The position numbers and the translations under genes are program-made. Shown here in pieces: positions 17,553-26,368 of a stretch of DNA of 64,000 nt (the stretch's first letter is position 1; each line of letters begins with the position of its first letter). The stretch is from Acinetobacter sp. XS-4 (lineage in GTDB: Bacteria > Pseudomonadota > Gammaproteobacteria > Pseudomonadales > Moraxellaceae), in NCBI RefSeq assembly GCF_023920705.1, contig NZ_CP094657.1, forward strand, positions 1,612,001 through 1,676,000, written 5' to 3'. Under the pieces are notes generated by a model. That model did not search any database. It saw only the letters and a list, made by a program, of their open reading frames with translations, and was not told where the DNA came from.

Positions 17553-18008
17553 ATGGATTTACCGAAAGCTGTACAGTTAGCGATTGTGTTTAGTGGCATA
17601 TTTTTATGGATAGGAATGTTCACAGGGGTGTGGAAATATTGGCAAATACGCCGTTCAGAGTTACATCGTGCCTACTATTATGTTGATATCGCTCATCGCA
17701 GTAGCTTGCTTTATGCCGCTGCTACTCTAATTCTTGCTGTGTTGAGTTATTTTACTGTTTTAAGTGAAAATATTGCTTTGTGGTGTGTATTGGCAAATGT
17801 CTTCTTTTTTAGCTTTTCAATCTTGGTTTATATCATACATGGATGTTTGCAGGACACGACAAACCAATTCAAAACTCCACATCGGTTGGGTAGGTTTAAT
17901 TTACCTTCGTGGTTAATGTCTTTAATGATGGTGGCATTAATTATTACTGAATTATTAGCTACAGCTATTTTAGTTATTGGAACAGTTTTTTTATTTCTGG
18001 GTATATAA
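17553..18008 (+). CDS. Hypothetical four-span membrane protein
   Basis: A 151-residue integral membrane protein with likely spans at about 6-26, 50-70, 78-100 and 123-148 and a basic WQIRRSELHRAYYYVDIAHR loop. The ATG at 17553 (MDLPKAVQL) is chosen because it directly precedes the first span and a GGGAAAAG lies upstream; an in-frame codon at 17484 would add 23 polar residues of poor composition. No known family is recognised. It stands alone between divergent and convergent neighbours. Confidence 0.6.
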   Translation: MDLPKAVQLAIVFSGIFLWIGMFTGVWKYWQIRRSELHRAYYYVDIAHRSSLLYAAATLILAVLSYFTVLSENIALWCVLANVFFFSFSILVYIIHGCLQDTTNQFKTPHRLGRFNLPSWLMSLMMVALIITELLATAILVIGTVFLFLGI

Positions 18009-18044
18009 AAATGGATGATTACTCATCCATTTTTAATCTTACAA

Positions 18045-18287
18045 TTATTGTTGACTAAGACGTCGTTTGGCTAGTTTTCGCATCTTATGATCGACAAAGG
18101 CCCACAGGCAAAATATGAAAGAAACCACCATCGCATACATAAAGTATTCGGGTTTTAGATTTCCTTTGATCATACCTTGAAACAGTAAAGTCAGCATAAG
18201 AGCAAGCGGCGTTACTCCATAAACAACTGAATCTTTGCTGTTCAGAGTGTTAATGAAGACTTGTTTGTTGAAATGTAATGATAACAT
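18045..18287 (-). CDS. Hypothetical two-span membrane protein
   Basis: An 80-residue protein with two hydrophobic segments (about 22-40 and 47-66) and a basic tail HKMRKLAKRRLSQQ facing the cytosol. The second ATG (18287) is taken as the start because AAGGAGGG lies 7 bases before it; the ATG two codons earlier would be too close to that site. Function unknown. It is convergent with the four-span gene at 17553-18008. Confidence 0.65.
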   Translation of the reverse strand: MLSLHFNKQVFINTLNSKDSVVYGVTPLALMLTLLFQGMIKGNLKPEYFMYAMVVSFIFCLWAFVDHKMRKLAKRRLSQQ

Positions 18288-18494
18288 CTCCATCCCTCCT
18301 TGTGGTTGCGCTAAAACCTAATGTTTTAGTCAAGAATAAGTTTTAAGCTTAATGTTGTACTTCTATTTTCAACTCAATTCAATAGCGAATAGAAAATTTT
18401 TTGAGCAGTTTTATAAGAAACTCTATGTTTATAAAGGTTTAAGGTATTAAAAAAGTAAATATTAAATATTTTTGTATGAAATACTTATTCTTTT

Positions 18495-18542
18495 AGGAAA
18501 GAGAAATTATTTAAGTGAAAAGTGTATTAATTTCTCTTTCCT
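18495..18542 (-). repeat. Perfect 15-bp inverted repeat after the GlcG-like gene
   Basis: AGGAAAGAGAAATTA (18495-18509) and its exact complement (18528-18542) surround an 18-base loop just beyond the GlcG/HbpS-like stop codon. It probably ends or protects that mRNA, but a T tract is lacking. Confidence 0.5.
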
Positions 18543-18553
18543 ATCAATTTATT

Positions 18554-18973
18554 TTAGCTATTTTGCTTTTTAAAAAAGGTATCGATCGCGTGTTGAGCAA
18601 TTTCTGCATCTTCAAAAGATTGAACACCGGATACACCAATAGCACCTAAAATTTCACCTTCGTGAATAATCGGTTTTCCACCTTCAAGCATTCCTTGAGC
18701 ACTAGGCATACTTAAGAAACCAAGACGGCCACTTTGCAGAAGTTCTTCATAAAATTTTGACGGTCTACCTGATATTGAAGAGCACTTTGCTTTTTCTAAA
18801 CATAAGTGTGAAGTTAAAGGAGAGGCGCCATCTAAACGTTTCATGAGTAATAAGGAACTTGTTTCATCAACAATCGCAATGCTGACTTTAAAGTTGTGTT
18901 CGATTGCATATTTTTGAGCTTCTTCCATTAAAAACTCGGCGTCTGCTAATGTTAAGTAATATTTAGTTTTCAT
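18554..18973 (-). CDS. GlcG/HbpS-family protein
   Basis: A 139-residue protein of the GlcG/HbpS (DUF336) family, whose members bind haem or act beside glycolate and diol catabolism. Characteristic segments are the N-terminal LTLADAEFLMEEAQKYA, SIAIVDETSSLLLMKRLDGA (about 31-50) and the glycine-rich end GGKPIIHEGEILGAIGVSG (about 98-116). No signal peptide is present, so it is cytosolic. The neighbours (brnQ, membrane proteins) give no hint at its role. It is transcribed alone. Confidence 0.85.
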   Translation of the reverse strand: MKTKYYLTLADAEFLMEEAQKYAIEHNFKVSIAIVDETSSLLLMKRLDGASPLTSHLCLEKAKCSSISGRPSKFYEELLQSGRLGFLSMPSAQGMLEGGKPIIHEGEILGAIGVSGVQSFEDAEIAQHAIDTFFKKQNS

Positions 18974-19080
18974 TGTTGCTCTTCTTTCCTGAGTAAGCTA
19001 AAAATTATTTTAGTGTAATTTTACAGTAAAAAATGATTATTTCTATTGTTGATTTGTCATTAAAAAACTAGTGTGGAAAT

Positions 19081-19112
19081 AAAATGCTGGTTGGGTAAAC
19101 ACAGCATTTTAT
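19081..19112. terminator. Terminator after brnQ
   Basis: AAAATGCTG (19081-19089) pairs with CAGCATTTT (19102-19110); the flanking T/A runs make it work in both directions, ending the brnQ transcript. Confidence 0.65.
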
Positions 19113-19165
19113 TCAATATATAAAATCATGTTTGGATAAAACTCGATTTCAAAAAAGCCACTAGA

Positions 19166-20467
19166 TTAAATATTTTTAAATTTAACTTTGTCGATAATTA
19201 CGGTAATTGCAAGAACAACTAAAGATGGGATCAACCAAGCTAAGTTTTGTTCATTTAATGGTAAATGTTGAAGAAATTCAGGTAAATAATCACTGAAGCC
19301 TGCAACTTTAAGACCATCGATAATACCGAAAATTAAAGCAATACTCGTTACTGAACCGACAATAAAAGAAGGCTTATGCCAAAATTTCCAAAAGAAGCTC
19401 AGCATAATCACCACAATTGCGGGTGGATAGATTGCACTTAAGACAGGTACTGAAATAGCAATCAGTTTGGTTAAGCCAAGATTCGAAATAATGAAAGAGA
19501 AACCAACTAAAATAAAGACTAAAAGCTTATATGGTAATTTAGTTAACTGGGCAAAGTACTCACCACATGCACAAGTTAGACCAATCGCTGTAACCATACA
19601 TGCTAAAAAGATTAGTCCAGTTAAGAATAATGAACCCATATTTCCAAAAGCATGTTGTACATATGCATGTAAAATTACTGCGCCATTTGCTGCATTAGGT
19701 GCTACTTCATGGCTACCTAAACCTAATTTGAATAAGCTTAAATAAACTAAAGTAAGACCAACACCTGAAATGAGACTGGCAATAATTGCATATTTAGTGA
19801 CTAACTTTTTATCAGTAACGCCGCGAGAGTAAATCGCTTGAATAATAACGATACCAAATACTAGTGCACCTAACGTATCCATAGTGAGATAACCGTTTAC
19901 GAAACCCTCTGAAACCGGAGATGTAACGTAATGGTTAATCGGGGCAGGTACGTAACCCGCAGGAATCATTACTGCTGCAATACCTAAAATTGCTAAAGCA
20001 ATAATTTTTAGCGGGGCAAGTACATGTCCTACTGTATCCAATAATTTGTTTGGATAAAGTGAAACTATAGTTACAAATGAAAAATAAATTGCGCTATAGA
20101 TTAAAAGACTACTACTTGAGGTTCCAAAATAAGAGGAAAAACCAATTTCATAAGAAACAGTAGCTGTACGTGGGGTAGCAAATAGAGGGCCGACTGATAA
20201 ATAACAAACAACTGTTAGGATCAGACTTGCTACTCGACCTAAGGGAGAGCTGATAATTTCAATGGAACCCTGCATACGAGAGAGTGCCATGATGGTAATT
20301 ACAGGTAAGCCGACAGCCGTAATCAAAAAGCCTAGTGCAGCTAACCATACATGCTCACCAGCTTGTTGAGCAACGATGGGAGGAAAGATAATATTGCCGG
20401 CCCCAATAAAGAGGGCAAAGGTCATAAAACCTAAGGCAATAATATCTCCAGTGCGAAGATGTTGCAT
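19166..20467 (-). CDS. brnQ: Branched-chain amino acid transporter BrnQ
   Basis: A 433-residue inner-membrane carrier with about 12 spans that imports leucine, isoleucine and valine with sodium or protons. Family hallmarks are the N-terminal ALFIGAGNIIFPPIVAQQAG (residues 18-37), the ATPRTATVSYEIGF segment near 100-113, and the late AIYPPAIVVIML. Length fits the family (about 430-440). The start has no obvious Shine-Dalgarno. It is monocistronic. Confidence 0.95.
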   Translation of the reverse strand: MQHLRTGDIIALGFMTFALFIGAGNIIFPPIVAQQAGEHVWLAALGFLITAVGLPVITIMALSRMQGSIEIISSPLGRVASLILTVVCYLSVGPLFATPRTATVSYEIGFSSYFGTSSSSLLIYSAIYFSFVTIVSLYPNKLLDTVGHVLAPLKIIALAILGIAAVMIPAGYVPAPINHYVTSPVSEGFVNGYLTMDTLGALVFGIVIIQAIYSRGVTDKKLVTKYAIIASLISGVGLTLVYLSLFKLGLGSHEVAPNAANGAVILHAYVQHAFGNMGSLFLTGLIFLACMVTAIGLTCACGEYFAQLTKLPYKLLVFILVGFSFIISNLGLTKLIAISVPVLSAIYPPAIVVIMLSFFWKFWHKPSFIVGSVTSIALIFGIIDGLKVAGFSDYLPEFLQHLPLNEQNLAWLIPSLVVLAITVIIDKVKFKNI

Positions 20468-20820
20468 AAATTAAATTTAATAAAAAAAGAAGGAATTTTA
20501 GAGCAAAAGTAATCATGATCAAGCGCTAATTTATGTGAAAAAGCTTTTTTTCAGGTGGTTAAAACGATATATAGTGTTATAAGCGTTTGTTTGGTTAAAG
20601 TATGTACTTGAAAAGCCATTAAAAGGATAAAAGAACTTCTTTTTAAGTTCTGACTTTTTATAAAAAATATGTAAGAATAAAAACATAAATTTTTATTTTG
20701 AATGTCGAATATTTAAACATTTTAGGCTTTTGGTCTGACTTATATTCATCCTAAAATATTTTGAATTACTTTGGGTTTTGTAGGGAAGGGCATGTTTCTT
20801 GTCTGCGAGGATAGAATTGA
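20468..20820. other. Intergenic region between divergent brnQ and map
   Basis: Holds the promoters of both genes. A hairpin AGAACTT/AAGTTCT is seen near 20632-20651. A candidate promoter for map is TTGGTC at 20730-20735 and TAAAAT at 20752-20757 (16 bases apart). No gene is seen. Confidence 0.4.
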
Positions 20821-21615
20821 ATGAGAGCTTCTACTGTTACCATTAAAACTGAACAAGATCTGGAAAAATTAAGAGTTTCTGGACGCTTGGCGGCGCAAGT
20901 TTTAGAAATGATAGAGGCCTATATTAAACCGGGCGTATCTACCGAATACTTAGATAACCTCTGTAATGACTATATTGTCAATAATTTAAAAGTGATTCCT
21001 GCTAATGTGGGATATCACGGTTTTACAAAAACGATATGCACTTCAGTCAATGAAGTTGTTTGCCATGGGATACCATCGCCAAATAAAATTTTAAAAGATG
21101 GCGATATTATTAATATTGATGTCGCAATTATTAAAGACGGTTATTTTGGTGATACGAGCCGCATGTATTTTGTGGGCAATGTAAATCCGCAAGCGAAAAA
21201 ATTAGTTGATACAACTTATGAAGCGATGGTTGCTGGTATTCATGCTGTTAAACCAGGCGCTACATTGGGTGATATTGGTTATGCTATTCAGTCGGTTGCT
21301 CACCGAGAGGGATATAGTATTGTTCGAGAATATTGTGGGCATGGGATTGGTAAGGTCTATCATGAACAACCTAATGTTTTACACTATGGGCAGCGCGGGC
21401 AAGGGTTGGTCTTAAAGAAAGGAATGGTCTTTACCATTGAGCCAATGGTGAATGCAGGTAGACCGCAAGTAAAAGAGTTAAATGATGGATGGACTGTCAT
21501 TACTCAAGATCTTTCATTATCTGCTCAATGGGAACATATGGTTGCAGTAACGGATACTGGTTTTGAACTATTAACCCCATGGCCTGAAGGTGTGGGTAAT
21601 TATCCTGCAATTTGA
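20821..21615 (+). CDS. map: Type I methionine aminopeptidase (paralogue)
   Basis: A 264-residue cytosolic metalloprotease that removes the initiator methionine. The five metal ligands are recognisable: D in INIDVAIIKDG, D in GDTSRMYFVG, H in GHGIGKVYHE, E in FTIEPMVNAG and E in SAQWEHMVAVT. No N-terminal zinc-finger extension. It is not beside rpsB, where the main map gene usually lies, so this is probably a second copy. A methionine follows the EH of the last motif, where threonine is usual in this enzyme family. Convergent with the LysR gene, sharing a terminator. Confidence 0.9.
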   Translation: MRASTVTIKTEQDLEKLRVSGRLAAQVLEMIEAYIKPGVSTEYLDNLCNDYIVNNLKVIPANVGYHGFTKTICTSVNEVVCHGIPSPNKILKDGDIINIDVAIIKDGYFGDTSRMYFVGNVNPQAKKLVDTTYEAMVAGIHAVKPGATLGDIGYAIQSVAHREGYSIVREYCGHGIGKVYHEQPNVLHYGQRGQGLVLKKGMVFTIEPMVNAGRPQVKELNDGWTVITQDLSLSAQWEHMVAVTDTGFELLTPWPEGVGNYPAI

Positions 21616-21622
21616 AAAATAT

Positions 21623-21654
21623 AAAAAAAGTTCGATAATTTATCGAACTTTTTT
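21623..21654. terminator. Bidirectional terminator between map and the LysR gene
   Basis: A long stem, AAGTTCGATAA against TTATCGAACTT, flanked by A and T runs, between two convergent stops. Confidence 0.85.
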
Positions 21655-21657
21655 ATT

Positions 21658-22557
21658 TTAACGCTCAGAAAGATTTTCTACTAAATAATCAATAAACACT
21701 CGAACAGCAGGTAGTAATCCTCGGCGTGATGGATATACGGCATGTAATATTCCATGAGGTGCTTTCCAGTCTGGTAGGATTTGTATAAGTTGACCAGATT
21801 TCAAGAAATCTTCTGCTGCAGTTTCTGGCAGTAATGCGATACCACAGTTTTGACTCGCCAATTGAGCCAGCATATGTATGTTCGTACCCATTACGATAGG
21901 GCTAACTTTGATTTTCTTCTGTTGATTGTCAGGTCCATGTAAAATGAATTGTTGATCAAGATGCTCTTCAGACAAGCTTAAAATACGGTGTTCACTGAGT
22001 TGTTCAGGATTTTTTATATCTCCAAACTCATTTAAGTAGGCCTGACTTGCGAATAGGCTTTGTTCTATAAGCGCAAACTGTCTAAGAACTAAACTTGGGT
22101 CGTCATCCAGTTTCGAGCGAACTCGTAACGCGATATCAATCCCTTCATTAATAACATCAACTCGACGGTTACTGACCATCAGTTGCAAACGAATTTCTGG
22201 ATATTTTTTTAAGAAAGCAGGTAGGATTTTTGGTAGTTGATTTTGAGCAATATCAACAGGAACACTAACCTTTACTACACCTCTAGGTTGGATACTTAAA
22301 TGATCAACCAAATCATGGGCAGCTTGTGCCGCATTCATCATGACTTGAGCATGTCTATAAATATCCATCCCAATATCTGTAACAGCAAAATGACGAGAGC
22401 TACGTTGGATTAAGCGAACACCCAAGTTTTCCTCTAAGCTGTAAACGCGGCGACTTAATTTTGATTTTGGTATATCCGTTACACGCTCAGCAGCACTAAA
22501 GCCACCATGCTCAACAACAAGAGCAAAACAATAAAAATCATCAAGATCGGTGAGCAT
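21658..22557 (-). CDS. LysR-family transcriptional regulator
   Basis: A 299-residue LTTR. The N-terminal helix-turn-helix is clear (YCFALVVEHGGFSAAERVTD, then LSRRVYSLEENLGVRLIQRS), followed by a periplasmic-binding-like effector domain (about 90-295). It resembles the pseudomonad-type regulators that control a neighbouring oxidoreductase or catabolic gene, but the gene upstream (22800) is small and unrelated. GGAT lies 7 bases before the ATG. The inducer is unknown. Confidence 0.92.
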   Translation of the reverse strand: MLTDLDDFYCFALVVEHGGFSAAERVTDIPKSKLSRRVYSLEENLGVRLIQRSSRHFAVTDIGMDIYRHAQVMMNAAQAAHDLVDHLSIQPRGVVKVSVPVDIAQNQLPKILPAFLKKYPEIRLQLMVSNRRVDVINEGIDIALRVRSKLDDDPSLVLRQFALIEQSLFASQAYLNEFGDIKNPEQLSEHRILSLSEEHLDQQFILHGPDNQQKKIKVSPIVMGTNIHMLAQLASQNCGIALLPETAAEDFLKSGQLIQILPDWKAPHGILHAVYPSRRGLLPAVRVFIDYLVENLSER

Positions 22558-22799
22558 TAAAATATCCTATTTCTGCAACAACCATGATTTTACATTATTA
22601 TTTTTGCAACGATAATTCTTATACTAAATTTTTTGTAAGCAGGAGATAAATTCATTACTCATTGCTATAAATAATTTTGAAATTATATTGTAATTACGTT
22701 GTAATTTTAATGTGTGTATTTTAAGTGACTTTAGACGTTGTCTATAGAAGTGTTCATCATTTTCTTCTACACTATATTTTTCTCTACTTTTCAAATCTA

Positions 22800-23123
22800 A
22801 TGCCTTATCAATTGATAGAACTTAACGATGCCTCTACAAATCTTGAGTGTCCATTTTGCAAACAAGCGATAATTGACTGGGCGCAAGAACAGTATATTCA
22901 GCCATGCGAACACACTTTATTTATTGCTATGGATTTGGGCTTTGAATTTGTTGCAGATCGATTTGAAGAGTGCATGAGCCAGAGCGTGGATGAGTTACAC
23001 GAAGATCCAAATATGAATATTTTTGAAGCTTTGACTACAACAGCTTATGAAAATTTGATTGTTTTAAAATCTGATTTAGGTGTGGAAGGTTTATTCCGTT
23101 ATGTTGGGGTAAGCGATCTTTAA
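22800..23123 (+). CDS. Hypothetical protein with CPFC motif
   Basis: A 107-residue acidic protein that starts MPYQLIELND. It has a CPFCKQAI motif at about residues 17-24 and CEHTLFIAMDLGF further on, so three cysteines and a histidine could bind a metal. The start at 22800 is taken because the sequence before it is hydrophobic and aberrant; no strong Shine-Dalgarno is present. A terminator shared with grxD follows. No family is recognised with confidence. Confidence 0.6.
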   Translation: MPYQLIELNDASTNLECPFCKQAIIDWAQEQYIQPCEHTLFIAMDLGFEFVADRFEECMSQSVDELHEDPNMNIFEALTTTAYENLIVLKSDLGVEGLFRYVGVSDL

Positions 23124-23134
23124 AATTGAGAGCA

Positions 23135-23166
23135 TAAAAAAGCCAATCTATTGATTGGCTTTTTTA
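23135..23166. terminator. Bidirectional terminator before grxD
   Basis: AAAAAAGCCAATC against GATTGGCTTTTTT with a four-base loop between two convergent genes. Confidence 0.9.
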
Positions 23167-23170
23167 TTAT

Positions 23171-23512
23171 TTACGCTTCTGGTGCAGCGCTATATTGTTC
23201 AACTAATGGTTTTAATTCGCCATTTTGGAACATTTCAAGCATGATATCGCTACCGCCAATAAGTTCGCCATTTACCCAAAGTTGCGGGAATGTAGGCCAA
23301 TTCGCAATTGCTGGTAAGATTGCACGAATATCAGGATTTTCCAGAATATTTACATATGCAAATGGACGACCAATTTGACTGAGCGCCTCTACAGCACGTG
23401 CAGAGAAACCACATTGTGGAAACTGTGGAGTGCCTTTCATGTAAAGTAAAACGGGATGCTTCGCAATTTGATCGCGGATTAACGCTTCAGTATCACGTGC
23501 TTGTTCAGTCAT
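23171..23512 (-). CDS. grxD: Monothiol glutaredoxin, Grx4 family
   Basis: A 113-residue cytosolic iron-sulfur carrier. It has the typical KGTPQFPQCGFSARAVEAL segment with the CGFS monothiol site (about residues 34-37), the NWPTFPQLWVNGELIGGSDIM glutathione-binding region (about 71-91) and an acidic tail. The ATG at 23512 is chosen: GAGGA lies 8 bases before it and the family length is about 105-115; an upstream in-frame codon at 23680 would add 56 unrelated residues. It works with BolA and in [2Fe-2S] cluster transfer. Single gene. Confidence 0.93.
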   Translation of the reverse strand: MTEQARDTEALIRDQIAKHPVLLYMKGTPQFPQCGFSARAVEALSQIGRPFAYVNILENPDIRAILPAIANWPTFPQLWVNGELIGGSDIMLEMFQNGELKPLVEQYSAAPEA

Positions 23513-23739
23513 AAATAGATCCTCAACTAATCTAGCAGCATTATAGGGGGTGTTTATGTCGCTTTGCAAACCACCTGAATACTTAAAGTTGCATTGAATA
23601 TTCAATATTTTATTGTATAAACCGAAGTGATAGCGAAAAGCGGACGAAAATTTAGATAAATGATTGATGAGACTTTTCATCAGAGCCAGTTTTTGTTTAT
23701 ATAAACCCTTCTTAAAACCTCATACAGACAGAGTTCGTT

Positions 23740-24948
23740 ATGACTGATATTACCCTAGCTCCAATACAACCTGATCAACCATCACACTTAATGGCTACTT
23801 ATGGTCGCCAAGCGATCAGTTTTGTACGAGGCCGAGGGGCATATCTGTATACTGAAGATGGTACAGAATATCTAGATGCCTTAACAGGTATTGCTGTATG
23901 TGGTTTAGGCCATGCGCATCCAGTCATTGCAGAAGCAATTGCTGAACAAGCTGTAACACTTGTGCACACAAGTAATCTATTTGAAATTCCTTGGCAAACT
24001 GCTGCGGCTCAGAAGCTTGCTGAAGTTTCTGGCATGGAAGAAATCTTCTTTTCAAATAGTGGTGCTGAGTCAAATGAAGGTGCAATTAAGATTGCTCGTA
24101 AATTTGGTACTCAACAAGGCATACGTTTGCCAAAGATTATTGTGGCAGAACAATCATTTCATGGTCGTACTTTGGCAACACTTTCAGCAACGGGCAATAA
24201 AAAAGTACAAGACGGATTTGCGCCTTTGGTGAATGATTTTATTCGTGTGCCATTTGGTGATGTGAATGCAATTCAAGAAGCTGCTTTGCAACATCCAGAT
24301 ATTGTTGCAATTTTGATTGAGCCAATTCAAGGTGAGGGTGGTATTAATACTGCTCCTCAAGGCTTTAGTTATCTTGAAGAAGTCCGTAATATTTGTAATC
24401 AGCATAATTGGTTAATGATGCTTGATGAAATTCAAACAGGTAATGGACGTACTGGTAAATATTTTGCATATCAGCACACCAACATAGTGCCTGATGTCTT
24501 GACGACTGCAAAAGGACTTGGAAATGGCTTTCCAGTTGGAGCAGTAATGACACAGGGTAAAGCTGTTGGTTTATTAGGACCTGGCAGTCATGGTTCTACG
24601 TACGGTGGTACTGTATTAGGTTCTCGTGTGGTTTATACAGTAATCGAGACAATCCAAAAAGAGAATGCTGTAGAAAATGCGGCAGTAGTAGGACGTTATA
24701 TTGTTGATCAACTTCGTGCACAGTTAGCGGACAAGAATGTTCAAGTGCGTGGTTTTGGTATGATGATTGGTATTCAATTGCCTAAAGACTGTGCTGAACT
24801 TGTTGCTATTGCTCGTGATCAACATAAGCTTATTATTAACGTTACAGCAGGTTCGGTAGTTCGCCTATTACCACCTATTAATATGACTCAAGCACAGGCT
24901 GATGACTTGTTAAAGCGTTTAGTCGCTTTGATTAATAATTATCTTTAA
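23740..24948 (+). CDS. argD: Acetylornithine aminotransferase family enzyme
   Basis: A 402-residue class III PLP aminotransferase. It converts N-acetylglutamate semialdehyde to N-acetylornithine in arginine synthesis, and the same enzyme often serves succinyl-diaminopimelate. Seen are FFSNSGAESNEGAIKIARKF (PLP phosphate contact), SFHGRTLATLSATGN, LIEPIQGEGG, MMLDEIQTGNGRTGK and the Schiff-base lysine in TTAKGLGNGFPVGA. Length and motifs fit ArgD rather than GabT. It stands apart from argC (at 48205). A terminator follows. Confidence 0.93.
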   Translation: MTDITLAPIQPDQPSHLMATYGRQAISFVRGRGAYLYTEDGTEYLDALTGIAVCGLGHAHPVIAEAIAEQAVTLVHTSNLFEIPWQTAAAQKLAEVSGMEEIFFSNSGAESNEGAIKIARKFGTQQGIRLPKIIVAEQSFHGRTLATLSATGNKKVQDGFAPLVNDFIRVPFGDVNAIQEAALQHPDIVAILIEPIQGEGGINTAPQGFSYLEEVRNICNQHNWLMMLDEIQTGNGRTGKYFAYQHTNIVPDVLTTAKGLGNGFPVGAVMTQGKAVGLLGPGSHGSTYGGTVLGSRVVYTVIETIQKENAVENAAVVGRYIVDQLRAQLADKNVQVRGFGMMIGIQLPKDCAELVAIARDQHKLIINVTAGSVVRLLPPINMTQAQADDLLKRLVALINNYL

Positions 24949-24960
24949 GTTTTAGCATTT

Positions 24961-24990
24961 AAAAAATGGGCATTTATATGCCCATTTTTT
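24961..24990. terminator. Bidirectional terminator after argD
   Basis: AAAAAATGGGCAT against ATGCCCATTTTTT, 4-base loop, between convergent argD and the CBS gene. Confidence 0.9.
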
Positions 24991-25001
24991 ATTTCAAATT
25001 A

Positions 25002-25433
25002 TTAACCAGAGATGTACTGTTTTAACTGTTCAATTAAGTTTTTCTGATCATCCATGGCTGCTTTTACTAAATCACCAATAGAGATAAAACCAACTAATTT
25101 TTCATTGTCTAATACAGGTAAGTGGCGTAAGTGGCGATCTGTCATGAGCTGTAAACACTCTTCAACTGTGTTGTTTAGGCTTACTGTAAGGACTTTAGAT
25201 GTCATAATTTCAGCGACTGTAGTGCTATATGAAGAACGTTCCATCAGCGTCACTTTTCGCGTGTAGTCACGTTCAGATAAAATTCCGACAACTTTTTCAC
25301 CTTTGGCTACAACTAATGCACCAATTCCTTTATCAGCCATGATCTTAATTGCTTCAAGGACAGTGGCTTCTGGAGAAATTGTAAAAATATCTTGCTCTGA
25401 TTTGTTTTTGATTACTTGTGCAACGATTGTCAT
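25002..25433 (-). CDS. Tandem CBS-domain protein
   Basis: A 143-residue cytosolic protein made of two CBS motifs (about residues 10-65 and 75-135), each with the V..IL/F..S..D pattern (VVGILSERDYTRKV and LVGFISIGDLVKA). Such pairs bind adenosine nucleotides and regulate partner proteins. The start ATG at 25433 is preferred (GAAGAA nearby); an upstream ATG at 25457 lacks a site. The gene is single and no enzyme domain is attached, so its partner is unknown. Confidence 0.88.
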   Translation of the reverse strand: MTIVAQVIKNKSEQDIFTISPEATVLEAIKIMADKGIGALVVAKGEKVVGILSERDYTRKVTLMERSSYSTTVAEIMTSKVLTVSLNNTVEECLQLMTDRHLRHLPVLDNEKLVGFISIGDLVKAAMDDQKNLIEQLKQYISG

Positions 25434-25577
25434 TTCTTCTGTCCCGTGTTTTATCATTTTGTTTTAAATTAGCCTGATTTTATAAAAATGCAAAGACTTG
25501 GTAGTCATTCAAATACAAGTTTTACAATCAAGCGTTCAAAAAGCATTCTAATAAGGGTTAAGAACCTAAAGAAAACT

Positions 25578-25952
25578 TTAGGCTCCTTGCCAGTGCGGAT
25601 GTTTAAAAAAGAAATGATGCATTTGCTGTGTAGATAACTTCAACTTACGATGAGAAGAATTAAATAATGCCGGCGTAACGTTGAGGCGGGTTAAGGTTGG
25701 TAATAAAGATTCGTGAAAATCTTTAGGAGTAATTCTTCTCGGTTTGTAATGTGGCCAATGTTCTTTGGCATAGCGGTGAGCTTGCAATCCATTGAGCCAG
25801 AAAGGGAAAATAAAGTCTTCATGATCTGATTTAATTGCCCAACCTTCATGAAATAATCCCCAAAGAACTCCGCAGTACATCATGGTTCTTAAAATATAAA
25901 TCTTAATCATCAAGTCTTTTGAAACCGGTTGTAGATTGCTTAAACTATTCAT
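25578..25952 (-). CDS. DUF2750-like protein
   Basis: A 124-residue protein with GVLWGLFHEGWAIKSD near residue 28, DFIFPFWLNGLQAHRYAKEHWPHYKPRRITPKDF and a following LLPTL segment. This layout (WGL..EGWA, PFW....A, W..Y.P..I....F) fits the DUF2750 family of small cytosolic proteins of unknown function. The ATG at 25952 is taken over a TTG two codons upstream. There is no strong Shine-Dalgarno. Its neighbours give no functional clue. Confidence 0.7.
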   Translation of the reverse strand: MNSLSNLQPVSKDLMIKIYILRTMMYCGVLWGLFHEGWAIKSDHEDFIFPFWLNGLQAHRYAKEHWPHYKPRRITPKDFHESLLPTLTRLNVTPALFNSSHRKLKLSTQQMHHFFFKHPHWQGA

Positions 25953-26126
25953 TGTCAATTTAATGGTTCGTAACTTGTCTTACTTATTATAGAAAAAATA
26001 GATGACATTTCAGTTTAAACAGGTATCAAATCGTAAACAAATATTCACAGCTGCAAAGTTACTTGTTGAGCCACGACTTAATTGGTGGGGCAAACTTTAG
26101 ATAAATTAATAACTTTGGATTTTATA

Positions 26127-26366
26127 GGTATAAAACGCTACCTGAGCATGACAAAGCGATTAAAGCTTTGGCGAAGCGCAAGACAAACGAAGTGCGTAGC
26201 GAATTATATTTATAGAATATTTTTTTACAGGCATAAAAAAACACCACCTGAGCAAGACAAAGCGACTAAAGCTTTGGCGAAGCGCAAGACAAACGAAGTG
26301 CGTAGCGAATTATATTTATAAAATATTTTTTTACAGGCATAAAAAAACGCCACCTAAGTGACGTTT
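26127..26366. repeat. About 106-bp tandem direct repeat next to a terminator
   Basis: The unit starts GGCATAAAAAAACACCACCTG and runs through GCTTTGGCGAAGCGC and CGAAGTGCGTAGCGAATT to TTTTTTTACA. Copy 1 is at 26127-26229 (103 bp, a few differences), copy 2 at 26230-26335, and a third copy starting at 26336 is cut to the terminator of the Sel1-like gene (GGCATAAAAAAACGCCACC). The inside holds short palindromes (GCTT-TGGCG-AAGC). It looks like amplification of a terminator-adjacent REP-like element rather than coding DNA. Confidence 0.75.
26341..26366 (-). terminator. Terminator of the Sel1-like gene
   Basis: On the minus strand ACGTCAC pairs with GTGGCGT around a TTAG loop, then a run of seven T. 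It forms the edge of the tandem repeat. Confidence 0.7.
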
Positions 26367-26368
26367 CT

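Noticed and set aside
23513..23680. 56-residue extension of the glutaredoxin
   Set aside because: Unrelated to any Grx4 protein; the ATG at 23512 has a good ribosome-binding site and right length.
26082..26321. 79-codon frame across the tandem repeat
   Set aside because: It reads through repeat units that are not coding; the peptide repeats only because DNA repeats and has no start signal.
26127..26366. CRISPR array
   Set aside because: Units of 106 bp are repeated in full without unique spacers, and no cas gene is near.
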